A program made the position numbers and the translations under genes. Positions 26,357 through 39,141 of a stretch of DNA of 64,000 bases are shown in pieces (positions within the stretch are counted from its first letter, which is position 1; each line of letters opens with the position of its first letter). Location: assembly GCA_013400115.1 (NCBI GenBank), contig VXBP01004503.1, positions 1 through 64,000 of the forward strand, written 5' to 3'. The stretch comes from Rhinopomastus cyanomelas. Taxonomy: Eukaryota; Chordata; Aves; Bucerotiformes; Rhinopomastidae. The notes beneath the pieces are model-generated. The model was not told where the DNA came from, did not search any database, and worked only from the letters and a program-made list of their open reading frames with translations.

Positions 26357-29197
26357 CCATACTGATTATTTTTTTCTTTTTGATAAGCTGCCAGGCTCGG
26401 AGAGGTTTCCTTTTTGGTTCTCTGAGCTTACTCCCCTCTTCCAGGTGCATGCTGTGTTCCTTCTCTTCCGGCTCTGAAACCCAGCAAGGAGACACGACGT
26501 GTTGTTAAAATGGCTGTCACATTCCCATGCTGCGTGGTTGGATTGCTGGGGATGATGGCGGGTCTGAGGCAATCCATGAGCCTGGCAAGGGTTGGCCTTG
26601 GCAGCTGATGGAGCCAAGAGCACGTTGTGAGATGAGTCTTTGCTAGGGTGGCCTTGGCTGCATTGGAGGCCACCTCAAGGCATCACTCACTGAGTATTGG
26701 GGGTTTCATGCTGCAGCACATGAAGCTGAGGAAGCTGGAGGTATTTTGAGGTCAGCAGGAGGTGCAGCAGCACAAAGCCAATACATGCCCTTCCTCCTGG
26801 AGGCTCCGATCCAGGATGAGGATGGATGTGCTGCCGCAAAGGCAGAGTGTGCTCACTGACCCACTGTCAACACTCACCCCTCTCCTCGTTAGGAGCAGAG
26901 TTGGACCAAGAAGGAGGCATCTATAGTCCAGTCAGAGAAACATAAAAAATAGCCTTTGGAAGGCTGAGTGTTGCAACAGCCTGAGCCTCTTAAAAATCAC
27001 ATACGTGCCTTTCATGCACCATTAAGTGCTGTCTTGGTGCAGTTCTGCTCGTGCTTTGCAAAACACATTACGTCTTGTTCTCCAAAGTGTTCTTATGCTC
27101 CCTGGTTTGTGTTATAATGAAAACATGCCAACAATTATTATCCAACCAAGGCTAGATACAACTGAATTTTTAAATCCTCTTCCTCCTTTCCACAGTTCTC
27201 CAGAATTCAGGGAGACATGAAAGCTGAGGTTGGAAGTGTTTGCAGAAAGGAGCATTTCTGCCTTCCGACAACTACAAAAGAAACATTTGTTGCCTCAGAT
27301 AACTCCTAAGCAAACTGCTGTCAAAACAATTAGTGTTATTTTTCTATTATCCTCCTATTTGAGAGTAAATAGCCATTTCATGAATATGTTAATTACCCAG
27401 TAGGTGCAGCAGATAAGTGGATGGTATATCTCCACAAATGATGATAAAGCTACTGTCTACAAAAAACTTCCAACAACGATATTTTCCCAAGTGCTTGGGT
27501 TCAGGCGATCCCAGTTAAACTGATCACAACCAGACCTGTTCTACTTTAATAATTTGAAGAGTTAACAAGAGTAGCATCATTGTGCAAATTAATTATTATT
27601 TAAAAAAACCCCAAACAGGTGGATGTGCCAGTAAAGACTGAGTCCCTGCACTAGCTGAACATTTAAATCCTGTTGTAGTTCTGTATTAAGTTTTAAAGGC
27701 TGAGAGACCCTGTAAGAAAAAGTCTGCTTACACAAGCACTACAGGGTGGCAATTCTGTGTATTGTTAAATACGAAGTGTTTTTAAATGCAGAGTGTACTG
27801 GGTGATTCCATTTAAAATGGACTGTCTGCAGGGCAGAAATGATTCGTGAATTTATCTGTCAGTAGGAACCGCAGGTTACTAGGTAAATATGTTTGTTTAT
27901 TTTTAAAATCACCCAAATATTTTTTTTTCTAGTGTGCTGCTTTAGGCTCTGGAGAAGCAGAAAAGTGCTGGTTTTCCCTTTGGAGATGTGTACATTTAGG
28001 AAAAAAATTCAATATTCTGCAAACTTGAATGCACCATTGTGCCAGATAATTAAAATGTAAATTTAAGTATCTATGCCTGCTTTGTGATTTTTTTAATACT
28101 TTTAAGTTAGTTGTCTTTTAAAACATGTGGTCAGCTGTTGTATTCACATATGGTCAAATGATCAAAGTCTGAACTCCTCTCTAATTGTCCCCTGCTGCTT
28201 GTCTGCTCTGTCCATGATCAAGGCCTCAGCAGGTGATAAGAAAGGCATGAGAACAGGCTGGAAGGAGAATGAACTACTGAGGGGCCCAAGCTGAAAGAAA
28301 TAAAGACTTCCAGTACATCACCCTGACAGTAAAGAGCCAAGAAAAAGTGAAGTCTGGTTAGTTCTTATTTTTTCTTTCTTTCTCACCCTTTTTCCCCCTC
28401 CTTGCTCACCAATCTGCACGTATCTTTTTAAAGGCGAAATGCAAATAGGGTAGTCGCTGTGTATTCTCAGCTCATATAAAAGCCAGAACCAAACAGCCTT
28501 CTGCAGACATGTTTATTTACTTGCTAGGAGGAGGAAGCTGCTAAGTCACACAGTTTATAGTATTTCACATGTTTGTGGAAATCATTGCAATTCTTTTCAC
28601 TTGTGCTTGTCATTGTTTGCCTGGAGTTCACTTTGCCAGATGGTTCTTTATTGTCACTGGTGTCCACACCTCGCGCTTGCATCACTTCAAGACCAAATGG
28701 TGTGAAGAGCTTTAATACTTATAGGATTTAGTAAAAGCAAATCCACACTTTGTGGAAGGTTCACTCGCAGCTATTCAGGCAGGTCTAGCACTGATTCAGA
28801 GAGGGAATAGATGACCCAAGGAACGAAGAAAGGGTGAAATAAATGGATTGTCATTGCCATTTCTGTTTGTCCCCTGCTCTCTTGCAGTCACAAATGCCAA
28901 TGGAAAATTAAGGATAAATACTAGATTTCGAACGAGGAGTTAACAGCTAAAGAAAGGAAGGTGCATTGTCGGATTTCCCCCTTCCCCCCTCAGTCAGTGT
29001 AGAAAACAGTTGGCTGCACTTCTTAAGCTAAATTTCTTAGGCTTGCGGTTATGTATTTGTATGCATCATGTTTCTGGAACCACGTGAGGATTAATTTTTT
29101 ACATGAATTTGCATGCAAATAGAGCACTCCCTTTTGGCTTCTGCGGAGTCATTTCTTGATGTTTGCAAACACTGTCACTCAGATGCAAGAAGTGCGA

Positions 29198-29255
29198 TTT
29201 CCCCATTTTACAGATGAGGAGGCAGTGGCTGGCTGAGAAAGGAGCAAGCGATATG
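29198..29255 (-). repeat. MIR-like SINE remnant
   Basis: tttccccattttacagatga followed by ggaggcagtggctggctgag and agcaagcg matches the reverse complement of the MIR SINE region near its conserved core (cattttacagatgaggaa...). MIR-type SINEs are ancient and shared across amniotes. Only about 60 bases are recognisable. Confidence 0.5.
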
Positions 29256-31062
29256 CAGACTGTCATTCCAGTGTGTGGGGTTGTGGGGTAAATGTGTATT
29301 TTTGTATCAAAAACAGGTTTGAGTGCCTGTTTTTTCTTAGTTTTACAGGTAGCTGAAGGCTATTTGTCTGAACAACTGGAGCAGTAAGAGTGGACAGAGC
29401 TGGTGTGTGTCTCTGCATGGACAGTGACTACTTTAGCAGGAGGCAGGTGTGAGAGGATTTAGAGGTTATTAAAGAAAAATCCTTGTGGAGATCAGACTGT
29501 TCTGTGGCTGCTGTATAACAGACAAGCACATTAATGGGGTGTATGTGCAGGGGAAAGAGTACACACCACAACTCTGCTGCAGGCTCTGCAAAGAGGCAGA
29601 GCTGTGTCTTAAGCTTTTTCTGGGGATGGCTCCAAAGAGTTCTCCTTATGGGATGGGTGGGTTTTAAGTAGAACGTCTTTCGTAGTGGGTTAGTGGTAGA
29701 AGGGGCAACATCTCGATGCACAAGGAGCATGGTGGAGAAAGAGGAATATGATCATGTCTCTGCGCAGGGCAAAAGGTGAGAGAGATTTGAAACAAAGGGT
29801 TTGGAGCATTTTGACCGTGAAGATTTGTGGAAGGGAGGGCCCCAGTCCTGCCGGGAACTCTGCTGGAGAGTGTCTGCCTCAGCAGTGACCCACAGAAGTG
29901 AAGTGCCCCATGGAAATCTCAGTTCTTTCCTTCCCTCCCTCCTGTGTTCCCTTCTGGGGTGTGAGCTGGTTCTACTTGGTCATGCTCAAGTGACTTCCTG
30001 AGCTGGGGTCGGTGGAAGTGCAATGCTGAGGAGGTGAAGTGCCCACCGCAAGCTATGTATGATGTGAGAATTGGTGCAGCCGATTGTTTCTGAGTGCTGT
30101 AAACAGTAAGGTTGCCAAGGGAGGGCAGCGGAGCAGGGTGTATAAATGAGCTTAAGAGACAGCTGTAAGGGGTTGGGTGAGGAGGTGGAAGGATGTGGTG
30201 ACAGAAGACAGAGGAGGGGATAAACAGAGCAAGCAGGCTTGCTTGGCACAATGATCTCTTTCCACTGCTAGTTCTTCATATGAAAGCTGTGGCACAGCAA
30301 ATACAGGGAGGTACGTTCGTTCCTTATGCTTCACTCGAATGTTCAGGCTCTGCTTTTTATGAAGTGGGTGATGCTGGGCCATCAGCCTATTCAAGTTCTT
30401 CTCACTCATCCAACACATGCTAAGTGGATCCCAATGGTATAATGCTGTCCATTTCTTGCTGTTTGCTTTTACAGCCAATGGAGAGTGGCTGTGAAAGGAG
30501 CCCAGGCCTGGCTGCTGCCCTTCTTTCATTCCACCTTGATGACTGTTGGGTAATTGCAGTGCCTTCTCTTGTGCAAATGTGAAAGGTGTGTGTGTATTTT
30601 CAAGGGGAATTGTTGTATTTGCTCTGCTCCTTTCTAGCTCTCCGGTCACATCTGTTCAGCTCCTTGTTAAATAGCCCTGCCCAGTGAAGGCTGCATGATA
30701 CTCTTTGAGCTGGTTTTAGGGATCTGAGATGAGGTGTCATTTTGTCAGCTGCAGCAGTTAGCTCCTGCTTGATGAGTTTGGATTTTTCTCTCAAGGTGGG
30801 TTTCACTCCAGCTGCTTCTGTCTCCTGCCCTCAGAGCATGATTTCAGTATGTGCCAAGATGTAAGACAATCTGTACAGTAGATGTGACTTAACAGACCTG
30901 AGTATTGGGAATTCACCCTTAGGGTGTCTTGCACATCCCATATGCTACTAGAGCCATCCCTCTGTGGGGTCCTGCTGTGGGATGATATATAGCCCTTCTG
31001 TTGAGATTTGCCATGCCCTGATGACCTTCCTGCAAATATTTATTGTCCAGAAGTAACATCTG

Positions 31063-31105
31063 GAACATCTAGAAGTCGAACATCTAGAAGTAGAAAAGAA
31101 CATCT
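31063..31105. repeat. Short tandem repeat, 15-bp unit
   Basis: Two adjacent 15-base units, gaacatctagaagtc and gaacatctagaagta, are followed by a partial third (gaaaagaacatct). A related piece (agtaacatctg) sits just upstream. Confidence 0.85.
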
Positions 31106-33540
31106 ACTGTGATACTGGGCGTACAATGGGAAGAGAGGCAGCCGAATTTAACCAACTTATATGTCTCATCTTCTGCTCTTTGGTCCTCTGTTTCCCTCAG
31201 AGTGAAGTTGGCTATGTCCAAACAGAGCTGTTCGGAGCCACCTTTGTGTCTGGAACTTCATAAGCTGGTGCAGCCTCTCTACCTTCAACTAGCTGAGAAG
31301 CCTCTCATTCAGAGAAGACACAGCCTTGGTCATAGACACTAATGGGAAGGTAGAAGTGAATTCTGCTTCTCTAATGTCAGCCTTTGTAGAAAACATTGAT
31401 TTGTTACTGTGATACACTGAAAATACCCAAAATGTGATGGAAATGTTGAGGACCAACAGATGGAATCATCTTGTACGTAATACTTTGTTAGCCTTGCAGA
31501 CTTGATTAGTTTAGGAAGGGCTTAGTGGTCACAGCAAGCAAGAATAGGCTCCTACATTGTTATTTTGATTTTGGTTCAGGTTCCTTTACTGGCCAAGGCA
31601 GTCTTTGCGCAAGCCTATGGAGCTTCTCTCTCCTGAGCAAAGAGCTCTCTCCACACCTGCTGCTGCTGGTAGTTAGTGTCATGCTGTTTTCTTGGAAAAT
31701 GTGTTTGGATGCTATTTTCTAGAATAAACAAGTTAAAGTGGTCGTCAAATAAAATAGATTCCTCCCACTTCTTTCCTTCTCCCATGTGTTCATAATAAGG
31801 GGCTGAGGAGCAAAAAAAAGGTAAGTGGTTGGGTCTCACTCCTGCAAATGGCCAAGAAAATTACAGAGCCAACAGAATCAATTTCCAGCTTTAACGGTCC
31901 ACAAGACCAAGGTGTTGTGCACAGTACTCCCTGGGGTCAATGTAGGTTTTTAATCTCTGAAGTTGTGTACAGAGGAGGTGTGTTGAAAACAAGACATTTT
32001 TGGTGGAGTCACATGCTTCAGGAGGTTTAGGGTCAACAGGAGGTATGTGGTTTGTTTTCTGCTGTCGTGGTTTCAGATGGGAGCTGTGAGTAGTGAGTTT
32101 GGTGGGAGGAGACAAGGTGCCAGGCCCTCCTTCACACCTTCTCCTGCATTGTACCTCCTGTGATGTGGTCGGCTGTGATGCGGCCATGCCCCTGCTGCAT
32201 CCTAGTCCCAGCATCCAGTTGGAAGGCTGTTTCTCCTGGGGCTGATTTTATGCTGCTTTATGGGTGACTGACTGGAGCAGGTCTCTTCCTTCGCATCCTT
32301 GTGTAGGAAGCAGAGTTTGGTTTATTACTATGCCAGCGCCTCCCAAGGACTGGGTAAGAGCTCTTTGCAACAGCAGATTATTGAGTGAGCATGCTTGGAC
32401 TAAGCAGAGCAGGCTTGGTGTGGTTTTAGAAACTGATCAGGTAAGATATTCCTTTTGCCTGGAGATGGATGGGAGAGGCCACTCTGTCTGTGCATGGGGC
32501 CTTCAACTGACCGAAAAGATAGAGGTGATTGGAGAGGTCCCTGTTTTGGATTGTGAGGCAGAAGGCTGCAGCAGGGACTTTCTGGGAGGGTTTTTGCTGG
32601 CAGATGGGGGGGGAAGGTACTTTCCCTGCACTGTAGGTCAAGTGGTAGTGTAATGAAGAGAATAGCCTAATGTGCATAAATGCTGCCTGTCAAAATAGCT
32701 CTTTTGCTTCTGCAAATCTACTTGAAAATGATTGCCCGAGTGCCACCCTGAAATGTATCTAGCAATTAAATGATAAAAGTTAATATGTTACATGTGTGGA
32801 GGCCAGAAGATTTGGAGACAGTGTTGCCATAGCAACATTGGGCATAGGCATTCCTGGGGGTCGGTCAGGGCACTGTTGTGGGGATGGGAATTGCCACAAG
32901 TGTGGTTGCAAAGGGGTGGGAAGCATCATAAAAATGTAAAAATAAACCAAACTCTTTCATCTCACTTTGTGGTGTCAGTGGAAGACCAGTAAAAGGTGAA
33001 TCTCCTCTCCATTATGCATGTTAGAGTGAGCACTGTGGTGACCAGTGCTGGGAGCCCTGTGCCTTGGGTAGGACTCGGTTAACTTTGCTGGTTTTAATGT
33101 CAACAGACTCAGCAGGTCTCTGGTGACACTGTATTAAGTGGAGAAAGGATGTCTTCAAAATCGGTCTCCTTCTTTGACTCCAACAGCTAAATTCTTAGTC
33201 TGTAAAGGAGATGCTTGCTCCAAAGAACTGTGCTTCTGAAAATGCTGTTGAGACCTGTCCTGTGAGAAGAATGTGTATTAAACTATGTTCAAAAGAATAA
33301 TGGAAATTAAAAGCAAAACTTTGATTGCAAAAGGGTTTTCTTGCTCTTCCACAAAATTTGAAGCCGTCTTAGTTTGGTCTGAGAACAGCAGGACATTTTC
33401 TTTTGTCCATGTGCCATTGAGAGCAGTTGCGTTGGTGCCAAGTGGCTGCTCATTCTTTAAACATCTGGAGTTTTGCCCTCACCTCTTGGCACATTAAGCC
33501 CATGACTACAAGTGATAGGTTGCCATCACCCTTTGTGGTG

Positions 33541-33655
33541 AATCACAGCATCACTCTGGTTGGAAAAGACCCCTGGGATCATCGAGTCCAACCATCTACC
33601 CTACCTTAAAATTTCACCCCTAAGCCATGTCCCTCAACACCTCATCCAAATGAAG
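33541..33655 (-). mobile_element. CR1 LINE 3' fragment, older type
   Basis: Read on the minus strand this is a CR1 3' UTR. On the + strand it shows aatcacagcatcactctgg, ttggaaaagacccctgggat, catcgagtccaacc and gccatgtccctcaacacc. It is diverged and 5' truncated, and unlike the abundant type in this window. Confidence 0.85.
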
Positions 33656-35250
33656 AGTGCCCTTTCCTCGTGTCTACAGTGTCACTGCCTTTGACGCTAC
33701 CATTCTGAGTTTTGCTAGTGCAGACGACTTTAGGCTAAGAGAAACCCCAGTTATGAATGATGTGGCTTCTCTTGTCTACAAAATATAAAGGGAATTTGAG
33801 GAAGAGGTCAGCAGTGAAGGCTTGGCTTTCTCTGCACCAAGGAATTAGGCATTTAAACCTCAGGAGTTTTGCAGAGACAATGATTCTTCATTCAGCATCG
33901 AGGCCTCACTTCTCCATAATCTCCGAGTCCATTGCTTTGCCACTGTGAAACGGTTTGGTTTTCTGTTGCTATCTTCTCAGAAGATGTCTGTGCAAAGGTA
34001 TTACTGCAAAAGCCAGGTAATTTTTTAAGATGAAAAAATGTCAGTTGGTTGCCAACAGACACCTCTCATCTGGAAAAGGCTTTTGGCCTCTATGCTAGTT
34101 ATCCCTGCTGAGATAAAGAGAGTGACTGGAGCAAATGAAGCACTTGTGTAGTGTGCTACAGCTTCTCCCTGTAGTATGCAAACAAGCTGCAAATCAGCCA
34201 TGTTCCTGCAGGACATCCTTTATGAAAAGCAATGGGATGGAGAGACAAATGGAGGGCCTGGCCACTGCTGAGATTATTTTCAATGGAGGGCAACCTGCAT
34301 TTGCTATATGGTTTGGGTATGATAACATGAGTCTGGCTTGCGTGGAATGATGTGGCTCTTGGAGGCAGAGGATGCAAGACAGAACGACAAGGTGGTACAT
34401 CTCGAGGTACTTTATTTTCTATTGAAATATCACTTTTTGTAGGAAATGCATGACAAAAGTGAGAGACAAAGCCTACTGTGGTACCAGTTTTTAAAACCGA
34501 AATGTGCACAGAGATCATGTAATTGTTTTTATTATACTGAGAGGTCGTCCTGATATCGCTTTGGTTTATTTGAATAAATTATATGTATTTGGCCATCATG
34601 TAGTGTGAATCTGATACAAGAGAGCCAGCTGAGGTGCATAGTGACGGTACCACGAAAGGCTATGATTTTGGAGAAGATATTTTCTGCATAGTGCATAGCA
34701 CTGTTCAGTGTCAAAACATGTTACTTCAATTTACATTCCTTTTTTTTTAAGGTTGTGTAATGACCAAGTGTGGCATTGGACACTTGGGAGAGAGATAACT
34801 TAAGTAGATTTATCTAACTACACACAGTACTTAGTTGTGTGACACACAAGCAGCTGCCACAGAAACTGCAAGATCACAAGCTGTTACGATAGCTCAAAGA
34901 AGTGGGTAGCCTTTTGAAAGAAGTGCAAGTTGTGAGGTTGCATTTGACACTAGCCATGACTTCTGCAGACAGATATGTGCACTTCTCTCCCTGTTGCATA
35001 TTTGTGGTTTATTTTGATGATGATATTTTTTCACATTGTAATTTTTTTCATCATATAATATTTTGTTGAGCTGGAAGAATAGAATGTACTTAAAACTGTT
35101 TATGGTGATTATTTCTATATACTATGATAGTGTCTAATGACTTTAGGTCTTCTTCATGCCTCCAGTTAAAAAGAAAGAGAACCAAGTCCTGTCCCAAATA
35201 ACCTAGGACTGAGAAAGAAACACATTAACTGCTCAGCTGAGGACTCACCA
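33656..35250. other. Unique non-coding sequence, no gene seen
   Basis: About 1.6 kb between two CR1 copies. It is AT-rich towards 35.0 kb (ttttttcatcatataatatt). No exon or RNA gene is recognised. Confidence 0.55.
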
Positions 35251-35647
35251 GAATCTTATGAAGACTGGCTGAGAGAGATGGGGTTGTTCAGCCTGAAGAG
35301 AAGACTCCAAGAGAACCTTATAGTGGCCTTCCAGTACTTGAAAGGGGATTATGAGAAGGCTGGGGAAGAACTGATTAGGAAATGATAGGATAAGGGGTAA
35401 TGGCTTTAAGCTATAAAAGATTTAGGCTGGACATGAAGAAAAAGTTCTTTAATTTGAGGGTGGTGGATGCCTAGAACAAGTTGCCTAGAAAGGTGGTGAA
35501 GGCCCCATCCCTGGCGACATTCAAGGTCAAGCTGGATGGGACTCTGGGCAATCTGCTCCAGTTAGAGATGTCCCTGCTTGTTGTAGAGAAGTTGTACTAG
35601 ATGATCTCTGGAGTTCCCTTTCAACACAATACATTCTATGATTCTAT
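35251..35647 (+). mobile_element. CR1 LINE fragment, decayed
   Basis: About 400 bases of the CR1 ORF2 C-terminal coding region and 3' UTR. Diagnostic pieces are ggggttgttcagcctgaaga, ccttccagtacttgaaaggg, aaaaagttctttaa, gcccatccctgg-like sequence, gatgtccctgcttgttg and tactagatgatctctgg, with the tail attctatgattctat. The coding frame is broken by stops and indels. The 3' UTR type (gatgtccctgcttg) differs from the abundant type. Confidence 0.92.
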
Positions 35648-38600
35648 ATGGGACCTAAGATGAGTTAGTTGAGAGGTGGGAATGGGTCTCATCAGGGGTC
35701 GGTAAAATAGTGACGTAAGTCCCTGCAAGCAAAATTTTTCACCGTAAATGAGAAAATAAAACACAGAGTATTTTGTAGCCATGTGCTGGCACTGCAGACT
35801 AACTGGTATCAAAAGTGGGTTGTATCACTGGTAGCTCACTTGGGTGTAGCACTTGACCCATTAGACACTTGAACGGTTTAATCTTCTGACTTCAGATCTA
35901 TTATATTTTGTTTGTTGTGAAAAGGTGGTTCTGATGTGTGCAAGTCACGTTACATAGTTAAGGATGTACCACGTGTCTGTGAAAAAGAAGAGCAAATCAA
36001 GATAGTTTCCCAGTTTGTATTAATAACACATGCAAAGAGTCTACAGGCATTCAGATATCACTCTTACTGGGTGTGTTTTCTATGAATCTGTGACTTGCTT
36101 TGCGAGGCCAGGAAGTCTTAGTTGTGGCCCAGGATGTCAGGGAATGCATTGAGACAAGCCAAAATGGTCCCATCTTCAGATCACTCCCAAAGTAAGCCCA
36201 GGACAAGAGGCAGCAGAAACAGTCTCCTGGGGTGTGTAAGGAGCTGATGAGAAGTTTGGGCTATGGACTTTTCCCAAGAAAACAGCTATTTAAGTGATGA
36301 CAAGCTGTTTATTTGCATGACAGTGCAGCAGACTTTGAAGGCTAGTTTGACGGCAAACAGTGAAGTCACTTTATAGATGGCTATTGGGAACTCTTCCTAC
36401 CAGGAGGGGCAGCAGGGGAAAAAGCACAAAAGGCATTTTGTTTGGAAACAGAAGACACAGGCTATGGATGTGTTGGGCAGCAGGAGCTAATATTGCAGAT
36501 TCATCACCTTGTGTGTAAAACAAACCTTTATCAACTGTTCTTCTTATCCAGCAAACTTGCTGCGAGGAGGATTTGTGAGTCTCTCCCAAAGGTGAGTGCG
36601 TTTTGAAAAATCCAGAGCTGTGGTATTGCTGACTTGAGGTGGGTTTTCCCGGTCCCTGCTATGAAGCCTGTCTTCTTACCTGAATGGTCAGCTCCCTTCA
36701 CTCTCCACCAAAAGGTCTGTGATACATGCTGCAGAGACCTGCCATATCCTGCTGGGGTTGCATCAACTGGAGATCTCTATCAGGACCTACGCTGTCAACA
36801 AGCAGCACTTGACAGAGGCAAGAGTCAGTTGTGAAAGAAGCATGTTGAAAACCACGCATCTTCTGGTTGTTGGAACCCAAGTGGTGTGGGTGACTTGGGA
36901 ATTCTGAGACCCGCTTGCTGTGTATGGATCTGTGTAAGGAGCCTGTACATCTTTCCCAGCCCTAAGTGCTCAAAGTTCATGAGTTATATCTCAGAAAGTC
37001 CATGAGGATGTGGGTTTTTTTACCTTTTTTTGGTTTTGTTTTTAAATCCTTGGATGTATTGTCGTGTTTATAAGACTCTGGTCCATCTGTGCTGCCTATC
37101 TCAAGGTTTTCTTTGTAACTGAGAATTAGAAGCTTACTTCTGTGATGCATATTCTTTTTTTATACAGAACCTAGATTTGGATGAGTCACATGCCTGTAGG
37201 TCCCGAGGCTTCCTGAAAAGCGCCCAAGGCTTGGGGTGAATCGGCAAAAGCATGCAGTGCTGCTGGTACATTGAGACCTTTTAATACAGCATCCTTTTTG
37301 GGTTGTTTGCATGTGAAATATGCCTGAATTTTCCTCCCCACTTCCCCCTCCCCTCCTCTTATGTTTGGGCTTCGTAGGAGGTTGGTTCCTGATAGGTTTG
37401 TATATGGTGTTTGGTACCATGATTTTCTCTGAGCTTTTACATGTAATTTGCCCATATCATTGCAAGGCTTTTATTTCCCTCGTGGCTGCAGTGGATAGAC
37501 TGCACAAGTCTTCAGGATACACTTAATATTTCTGGTGGGAAATGGACTGTTTGTGAACCAGTAAAAGACTATAATAATTACTTTGTTTTCCACTTGAAAT
37601 GTTGATCTGAAGCTCTGACTACCACTAAATTCCCAGATAAGGCCACATAGATCTTCAGCTGCATTTGTTGGATCTATTTAGATCCCTCCTTGGTTTCTAA
37701 AAATGGGAATAAATTGGGTGATCGTCTCTGGCCACTTCCTCCCACACATTGCCTGGTGTTGGCTACTGTCTGCTTGGGTATCTATATACAGCATAACTGT
37801 AGGAGTGGCTTTGTGTGGTTTGACCAGGTTCCATAAGTTACAGTCACTAAAGATGACCACAGTGATAATTCAATATGAAATGCTGTAAGGAAATGCTGAG
37901 TTAGCAATGAGTTTTCTAGAAAAGTCTACAAACAAAGCTTTTGAAAATTCAGGGGGAAAAATACACACTTTGAGAACTCAAAGCCGTGAAAGGAAAACCG
38001 GTTTACAAACTGATACTAATCATAATCAGTATTGTAGAACCATAAGTTTTGTATGATCAAAAATCTTGTGTTGAAAACGTTTGAGGGTTAAATTTTGAAG
38101 TTATTTGTAATCAAGCTGAGAATCTTCATTCTAACTTTTTTTTTAGCTTCAATTCTTTCACAAAAGAAGTTTTGTTTTGATTAATTTTTTATTACTTTGG
38201 TGGTTTAAAATGTTCTTAGTTTTTGAGGCTGTCAGAAAGACTTAAGGACAAGAAAGTGTAATGAACTTGGCTTGCATGAAGACAAGCAGCATGGTAGAAG
38301 TATTTGATTGGATAGCATAAAGCAGTAGCTAGAGCAGGGGCTTGGATCAGGTCTAAAGCAACTCCAGTACACTGAACTCTTTTCCTTAGGTGCAGCACTA
38401 GCAACTGAATCAGTAGGCATTAACTGCAGCAAAACTCTGCTAAATTGTCTTCAGGTGATAACGAACCTTCACCCATCTTCCTTTAATGGTCCATCCTGTC
38501 CACTGTAAGTCTAAACCTCTGTTTGGCTCTTCTTCCTCACAGACTAGCTCTGGTGCCACTTCTAGAAAGCACAGGAAGAACTCAGGTTGAACTCTGTCTC

Positions 38601-38845
38601 ACAATATGATTTCCAAAGACTTTCTTGTCCTCTGATCTCAAAGCACTACACCAACACAAGCAGCCCGAGACTAAGCCATACTTTTCAACCGTCATCAGCC
38701 CTTTTCTATGAGGTCGAGGAACCCCAAGTGAAACATAATGAGTTGACTTCTTCAGGAACATGTTGGGTTTGCAGGTTATCTGATTCTCCACTTCTGCCCC
38801 TGAATTTTGCAGTTGGTGATTGAACTGTCTTTGCTTTCCCGTAGT
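35648..38845. other. Unique non-coding sequence, no gene seen
   Basis: About 3.2 kb with T-rich runs near 37,015-37,045 and 38,135-38,145. Open frames are below 95 codons and none is recognisable. Confidence 0.55.
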
Positions 38846-38912
38846 CCTAAAACCCACCTGGGTATGTCCCTGTGCACCTTGGTCTAGGAGATGCTGCTCT
38901 GGCAGGGGATTG

Positions 38913-38920
38913 GACTAGAT
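38913..38920 (+). repeat. Left target site duplication (8 bp)
   Basis: gactagat immediately before the MITE, repeated exactly at 39,094-39,101. Eight-base duplications are the mark of hAT-superfamily insertion. Confidence 0.93.
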
Positions 38921-39093
38921 CAGGGGTCCTCAAACCCTGGCCCTCCGGGCATCCCATCCGGCCCGTGGTTCCGCCGGTACCCACCCCCAGCGCCGAGCGA
39001 CTGCAGTTCGCCGCTTCCTGCCTACAGCGGGTCTAGCCTCCGGTCTGAGGGACAGGGAACCGGTCCCATGTTTAAAAAGTTTGAGGACCCCTG
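38921..39093. mobile_element. Non-autonomous hAT DNA transposon (MITE), 173 bp
   Basis: The termini are perfect 15-base inverted repeats: CAGGGGTCCTCAAAC at the left and GTTTGAGGACCCCTG at the right. An exact 8-base duplication (gactagat) flanks them. The CAGNGG ends plus 8-base duplication place it in the hAT superfamily. From memory, the right end read inward (tttttaaacatggg, then gtccctcagaccgg) resembles hAT-Charlie-type elements. It encodes nothing, so it would have depended on a transposase supplied elsewhere. The interior is GC-rich and keeps 13 CpG dinucleotides in 173 bases, far more than its surroundings. With the intact ends, this points to recent insertion. I cannot name the family. 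Confidence 0.93.
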
Positions 39094-39101
39094 GACTAGA
39101 T
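39094..39101 (+). repeat. Right target site duplication (8 bp)
   Basis: gactagat immediately after the MITE, identical to the left copy. It continues into the CR1 3' UTR (gatcttttgagg). Confidence 0.93.
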
Positions 39102-39141
39102 GATCTTTTGAGGTCCCTTCCAATCCCTGATGATTCTGTGA

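Larger units (their letters stand above)
26357..33540. other. Unique non-coding sequence, no gene seen
   Basis: About 7.2 kb. It holds an AT-rich, low-repeat block (about 27,300-28,140) with motifs such as gttaatta and aaattaattatta, a MIR-like remnant at 29,198-29,255 and a small tandem repeat at 31,063-31,105. The longest minus-strand frame (30,152-30,649, 165 codons) has no domain I recognise. Confidence 0.55.
38846..39141 (+). mobile_element. CR1 LINE 3' fragment split by a hAT MITE
   Basis: The left part reads ctaaaacccacctgggtatg, ccttggtctaggag and ggcaggggattggactagat. The right part resumes gactagatgatcttttgagg, then ggtcccttccaatccc and tgattctgtga. Removing the 173-base insert and one copy of the 8-base duplication restores an ordinary CR1 3' end of about 115 bases. 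The CR1 was therefore in place before the DNA transposon landed. Confidence 0.95.

Noticed and set aside
30152..30649. 165-codon open frame on the minus strand, the longest outside repeats
   Set aside because: No domain, no repeat of its composition in neighbouring frames, no visible promoter or splice context and no family I recognise. A frame of this length is expected by chance in 64 kb.
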